A DNA stretch of 10,385 nucleotides from CAZVJA01 sp964626885 (GTDB lineage: Bacteria; Planctomycetota; Planctomycetia; Planctomycetales; Planctomycetaceae): the NCBI GenBank assembly GCA_964626885.1, contig CAZVJA010000194.1, positions 1 through 10,385 of the forward strand, given 5' to 3'. A model generated the notes under the pieces. It was not told the DNA's origin, did not search any database, and saw only the letters and a program-made list of their open reading frames with translations. Below, piece by piece: positions 6,910-10,385 of this stretch; within the stretch, counting starts at the first letter, position 1, and every line of letters starts with the position of its first letter. A program made the position numbers and the translations under genes.

Positions 6910-6915
6910 GGGCAA
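6887..6915 (-). promoter_or_regulatory. Candidate promoter of the STAS-hydrolase operon
   Basis: On the minus strand, TTGCCC (6910-6915) and TACACT (6887-6892) lie exactly 17 bases apart, each matching four of six sigma70 consensus bases. Predicted start near 6880, giving a leader of about 60 bases. Its spacer coincides with one arm of the inverted repeat at 6836-6909. Moderate to weak, by eye only. Confidence 0.4.
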
Positions 6916-7045
6916 AGCGAGCTCCACGGGTTCGGGGTGCAGGCACTTTCAGCCCGTGCTGCCCCCCGGTTATATTGAATTGGCGACCGAGATGCTCCGG
7001 TTCGCCTTGTATTTTCCCAATCGAACCTCACAGAGAGTTTTGAGC

Positions 7046-10000
7046 ATGCCGCTGGAACTGAGCTTGAGACATCTGCTGGGCCGTTCATCGGCCGGCTGGG
7101 CGATCGCATTTCTGTCTTTTGTTTTCGTGAAGGGAATGAGCGACGAAAGCAAGGCTCTGGCTCAAGGTTACTCCCCGGATGAAGCCGCCGGAAAGATGAC
7201 CGCCGCCCTCGGCTTCGAGGTCAAGCTGGTGGCGGCGGAGCCGCTGGTGCGGCAGCCGGTGTCTGTCGAATTCGACGACCGTGGTCGTATGTGGGTGATG
7301 CAATACCTGCAATACCCCAACCCGGAAGGGCTCAAACGGGTAAAAGTGGATCGCTACTCGCGCACAGTGTATGACCGCGTTCCCGAACCGCCGCCGCGCG
7401 GCCCGCGCGGGGCCGATAAGCTGACGATCCTCGAAGACACCGATGGCGACGGCCGAATGGATAAGGCCAAGGATTTTGTCGACGGATTGAACCTTGCGAC
7501 CGGCATGGCGCTCGGCTACGGCGGCGTGTTCGTGCTCAACGTCCCGTACTTGTTGTTCTATCCCGACCGCAATCACGACGATGTTCCCGATCGTGATCCG
7601 ATTGTGTTGCTTACGGGCTTCGGCATGGAAGATACCAGCTCGCTCGCCAACTCGTTGATCTTCGGCCCCGACGGTTGGCTGTATGGCACGCAGGGAACAA
7701 ATATCACGGCGAACATCCGCGGCATCGAATTCGAGCAGGGGATCTGGCGGTATCATCCGATCACGCGTGATTTCGAGCTGTTCTGCGAAGGGGGAGGAAA
7801 CCCGTGGGGGCTCGATTTCGATCGGCAAGGAAATCTCTTTTTCAGCACAAACAACGGCGGGTTCGTAATGCATCATGGCATGCAGGGTGCGTATTACGCG
7901 AAGAGTTTTCAGAAGCACGGCGAACTGCACAATCCTTATGCGTTCGGTTGGTTCGACCACGTGCCGCATAAAAACTTCAAAGGAGGACATGTCACTGTCG
8001 GTGGATGCGTCTACCAGGATGATGTTTTTCCGGAAGCGTTTCGCGGACGGTACATCGCTGCCGACTTGCTGGGCCATGCCGTGAACCGGCACGAGATCAT
8101 CCCGACAGGATCGACCTTTCAGACGGAGCAGGGCGACGCGTTACTGCAGGCGAACGACACCTGGTTTGCTCCGAGCGATTTGACCATTGGTCCGGACGGC
8201 TGCGTCTATGTGGCTGACTGGCACGACAAGCGAACCGGCCACCCAGATCCAGACGCCGATTGGGACAAGACAAACGGCCGGGTATTCCGCATCCAGCCGG
8301 CGGGGTATCAGCCGCGCGAGCATGTCGACCCGAATCTACTCTCGCTGGAAACATTGATCGGCCGGTTGTCGCATCCCAGTGCCTGGCATGTTCGCCGCGC
8401 GCTGCGGGTGCTTGTTGAGCGGAACGATCCGCATGCCGTGCCGGAACTGCACAAGCTGGCGACGACGACCGTCGACGACCGCGTGGCGTTACACGCCTTG
8501 TGGGGACTTTATGCGTGTGCGGGGTTCGACGAGACGGTCTCGCGCGATTTTCTGTCACATCGTTCGCCGGCGGTGCGCGCGTGGACGGTGCGCTTTCTCG
8601 GCGATTCGCAACGAATTGACGTCGATACACGCGATCTTCTGGTCGAATTAGCGACCAAGGAGTCCGACCCGGCGGTGCTGGCGCAACTGGCCTGCTCGGC
8701 ACGCAGACTGTCAGCGGCCGACGCATTTCCGATTGTCACAACGGTGCTCGGGCGACAGGAAGCGGCTGCCGATCCGTATGTTCCGTTGCTGTGCTGGTGG
8801 GCTGTCGAGCAGTTCGCCGCCACGGAGCCGGACCTCGCACTGGAATTCTTCGCAAACGACGAAGCCTGGAAGAACCCGACAATACGCGATGTGATTCTCG
8901 GGCGTCTGATGCGACGATTCGCCGCGGATGGTACGCAGTTCGGGTTCCGGGCGTGCACGCGACTGTATCAGTCGACTTCGTCCCCGGACGAACGGCGACG
9001 ATTACTGGTTGAACTCAACGCGGGACTGGCTCTCATCGGCGCACAAACACGAAAAGAGAAGGGACTGCCGCTGGGAGCCTCGTACAACCGGTTCGCCGTC
9101 AAGCAGGCCGACAAACCCGCGGCGGCGCAACGGCTGCGGAGCGTGCCGGTGGATCTCGAGCCGATTCTGATCGACATCTGGGACGTGACCACATCCGATC
9201 CGGAGACTCTGCGGGCTGCCATGCGCATGGGGAGCGCCGATGCTTACGCGCGTGTCGTGGCGTTAGCCGATGATCCGGCGGGATCGTCCGAGTTGCGACG
9301 GGAGATGTTCCAGATCCTGGGAGAAATGGGGGACGGAAGCTGTGTTCTCGCGGCGCTGCGTCCAATTGAACGTCAGGAATCCGAAGGGATGCAATCGTCA
9401 GCGATGAATGTTCTTGCGAGGTTTTCCGATGATCGGATTCCCGAGACGTTACTCAGCGTGTACGACAAAATGAACGAAATGTTGAAAGCTCAGGCACGAG
9501 GCGTGCTGTTCGGCCGAAAGGAATGGGCGGCCCTGTTTTTGCAAGGAGTGGAAACAGGTCGGTTCAAAGCCGCTGATGTGCAGGTCGAGGAACTGCGGCG
9601 AATCGCACTACACAACAACCCGGAACTGGATGCCATCGTGCGGAAGCATTGGGGGAATGTCCGGGCGGGGACGCCGGAAGAAAAACTGGCGGAGATTCGC
9701 CGGTTGTCGAATGATCTGCGGGCCGCGCCGGGCAAACCTGAAGCGGGAAAAGAACTGTTCAAGAAGCATTGTGCGACCTGTCACACACTCTTCGGTGAAG
9801 GGAACAAAATCGGCCCGGAACTCACACAGGCCAACCGTAAAGATCAGGAATATCTGCTTGTCAGCATCGTCGATCCCGCCTCGCAGATTCGGAAGGAGTT
9901 CATGAGTTACGTCGTGATGACGAAGGACGGCCGGCTGACCACCGGGCTCCTGGCCGAAGAGACGCCGACGGCGATCACGCTGCTTGGCGCGAAGAACGAG

Positions 10001-10129
10001 CGGACCACGATCCAGCGGGGAGACATTGATGAGATGGTCGAGTCCCCAACCTCGCTGATGCCCGAGAAACTCTTGGAGCCGCTCAAGCCGGAGGAAATTC
10101 GCGATCTGTTCAGTTATCTGCAGAAATAG
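7046..10129 (+). CDS. Secreted PVC-type haem-binding CxxCH protein (membrane-bound dehydrogenase domain, HEAT-like repeats, cytochrome c)
   Basis: 1027 residues from ATG 7046 (GAGAG 8 bases upstream); an ATG at 6992 would add 18 residues before the signal peptide. N-terminus: arginines, hydrophobic core AGWAIAFLSFVFV (16-28) and likely cleavage after SKALA (A39). Residues about 45-430 match the Pirellula/Verrucomicrobium dehydrogenase-like beta-propeller (TIGR02604 type): FDDRGRMWVMQYLQYPNP, an EF-hand-like loop D131-T-D-G-D-G-R-M-D139, GPDGWLYGTQG, GNPWGLDFD and TIGPDGCVYVADWHDK. Residues about 434-870 are helical and HEAT-like (LSHPSAWHVRRALRVL). The C-terminus is a cytochrome c domain (TIGR02603 type) with CATCH at 909-913 binding one haem and M1005 in SLMPEKL as the likely axial ligand. 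It probably acts in the periplasm as a sugar or alcohol dehydrogenase coupled to electron transport; the substrate is not established for this family. It converges with a probable DUF1501 gene. Confidence 0.92.
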   Translation: MPLELSLRHLLGRSSAGWAIAFLSFVFVKGMSDESKALAQGYSPDEAAGKMTAALGFEVKLVAAEPLVRQPVSVEFDDRGRMWVMQYLQYPNPEGLKRVKVDRYSRTVYDRVPEPPPRGPRGADKLTILEDTDGDGRMDKAKDFVDGLNLATGMALGYGGVFVLNVPYLLFYPDRNHDDVPDRDPIVLLTGFGMEDTSSLANSLIFGPDGWLYGTQGTNITANIRGIEFEQGIWRYHPITRDFELFCEGGGNPWGLDFDRQGNLFFSTNNGGFVMHHGMQGAYYAKSFQKHGELHNPYAFGWFDHVPHKNFKGGHVTVGGCVYQDDVFPEAFRGRYIAADLLGHAVNRHEIIPTGSTFQTEQGDALLQANDTWFAPSDLTIGPDGCVYVADWHDKRTGHPDPDADWDKTNGRVFRIQPAGYQPREHVDPNLLSLETLIGRLSHPSAWHVRRALRVLVERNDPHAVPELHKLATTTVDDRVALHALWGLYACAGFDETVSRDFLSHRSPAVRAWTVRFLGDSQRIDVDTRDLLVELATKESDPAVLAQLACSARRLSAADAFPIVTTVLGRQEAAADPYVPLLCWWAVEQFAATEPDLALEFFANDEAWKNPTIRDVILGRLMRRFAADGTQFGFRACTRLYQSTSSPDERRRLLVELNAGLALIGAQTRKEKGLPLGASYNRFAVKQADKPAAAQRLRSVPVDLEPILIDIWDVTTSDPETLRAAMRMGSADAYARVVALADDPAGSSELRREMFQILGEMGDGSCVLAALRPIERQESEGMQSSAMNVLARFSDDRIPETLLSVYDKMNEMLKAQARGVLFGRKEWAALFLQGVETGRFKAADVQVEELRRIALHNNPELDAIVRKHWGNVRAGTPEEKLAEIRRLSNDLRAAPGKPEAGKELFKKHCATCHTLFGEGNKIGPELTQANRKDQEYLLVSIVDPASQIRKEFMSYVVMTKDGRLTTGLLAEETPTAITLLGAKNERTTIQRGDIDEMVESPTSLMPEKLLEPLKPEEIRDLFSYLQK

Positions 10130-10155
10130 TTGAGGGACGAGAGTTGAGAGTCGGA
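10128..10155 (+). repeat. Degenerate heptad repeat AGTTGAG
   Basis: Four consecutive heptads AGTTGAG, GGACGAG, AGTTGAG, AGTCGGA start inside the TAG stop of the PVC protein gene. The same unit occurs twice in tandem at 3273-3286, overlapping the stop of the OleC-like gene. Short and degenerate, so significance is uncertain. Confidence 0.4.
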
Positions 10156-10219
10156 AAACGCCCGCAGTTCAAATCCTGCAGAGAGCTTGACTCGAGCGGC
10201 ATAAACCCATTTGTGCGAA

Positions 10220-10385
10220 TCAGGCAAACAACCCGTCGATGGGTGTGCCGTAGTAGATGTGGTGCGGGCGGTTCAGGTCGTCGTGCCACGCCCCCTCCGG
10301 CGGAATCCCGAGCGAGTGGTAGATAGTGGCGGCCATGTTCTCCGGTTTCTGGGGATCGGCCGCAGGGTAGCCGCCGATCTTGTCT
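10220..10385 (-). CDS. DUF1501 (sulfatase-like) protein, C-terminal end only
   Basis: The last 54 residues of a minus-strand gene that continues beyond base 10385; stop TGA is at 10220-10222. The visible pattern is GGYPAADPQKPENMAATIY, then HSLGIPPEG, then NRPHHIYYGTPIDGLFA. It matches the C-terminus of planctomycete DUF1501 proteins, where MAATIY-H-LGI and a final G-x-P-I-x-x-L are typical. These exported alkaline phosphatase/sulfatase-fold proteins are very common in planctomycetes and are usually paired with a DUF1549/DUF1553 cytochrome-like gene upstream, which would lie outside this window. It was read directly from the reverse complement because it is short and open at its 5' end. The convergent spacer 10130-10219 shows no clear terminator hairpin. 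Confidence 0.8.
   Translation of the reverse strand, partial: DKIGGYPAADPQKPENMAATIYHSLGIPPEGAWHDDLNRPHHIYYGTPIDGLFA

Noticed and set aside
10164..10179. GCAGTTCAAATCCTGC resembling a tRNA T-arm, possibly a tRNA remnant or att site
   Set aside because: The stem is only 4 bp with an 8-base loop and there are no acceptor, D or anticodon arms around it.

Overview
The window looks like the chromosome of a planctomycete (phylum Planctomycetota), GC-rich and densely coded. The strongest lineage markers are a secreted PVC-type (Planctomycetes-Verrucomicrobia-Chlamydiae) protein with one CxxCH haem site (7046-10129), the C-terminal end of a probable DUF1501 protein (10220-10385, minus), and a bacterial subunit C of the formyltransferase/hydrolase complex (fhcC, 779-1606). 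Bacterial fhcC is known mainly from methylotrophs and planctomycetes.

Left part, plus strand (1-3278): the 3' part of a transaldolase gene, then fhcC (tetrahydromethanopterin-linked C1 metabolism), then an OleC-type AMP-forming enzyme of the beta-lactone synthetase family. The OleC-like gene begins with GTG 10 bases after the fhcC stop, and its Shine-Dalgarno overlaps that stop, so the two are probably translationally coupled. A short spacer with a perfect 10-bp GC hairpin follows. Next is a solitary N6-adenine-type DNA methyltransferase (3391-4872) with no restriction or BREX partner inside the window.

Middle part, minus strand (4909-6818): a complete tRNA-Leu(GAG) unit with its own promoter and intrinsic terminator; a spacer holding an imperfect ~26-nt inverted repeat with outer 8-bp arms (a palindromic or MITE-like element); a serine hydrolase of the class C beta-lactamase/EstB type; and upstream of it a small STAS-domain protein (anti-sigma factor antagonist-like), probably in one operon with the hydrolase.

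Right part: a 227-bp divergent intergenic region with a candidate minus-strand promoter and an inverted repeat around it. It leads into the large secreted cytochrome-like PVC protein (signal peptide, beta-propeller dehydrogenase-like domain, HEAT-like middle, C-terminal cytochrome c domain), which converges on the DUF1501 gene.

Most of the window is ordinary planctomycete gene content. No clear undescribed multi-gene system is visible. The points most worth a second look are the fhcC/oleC-like coupling, the orphan methyltransferase, the STAS/hydrolase pair, and several intergenic repeats (5180-5284, 3307-3356, and AGTTGAG heptads at 3273 and 10128).
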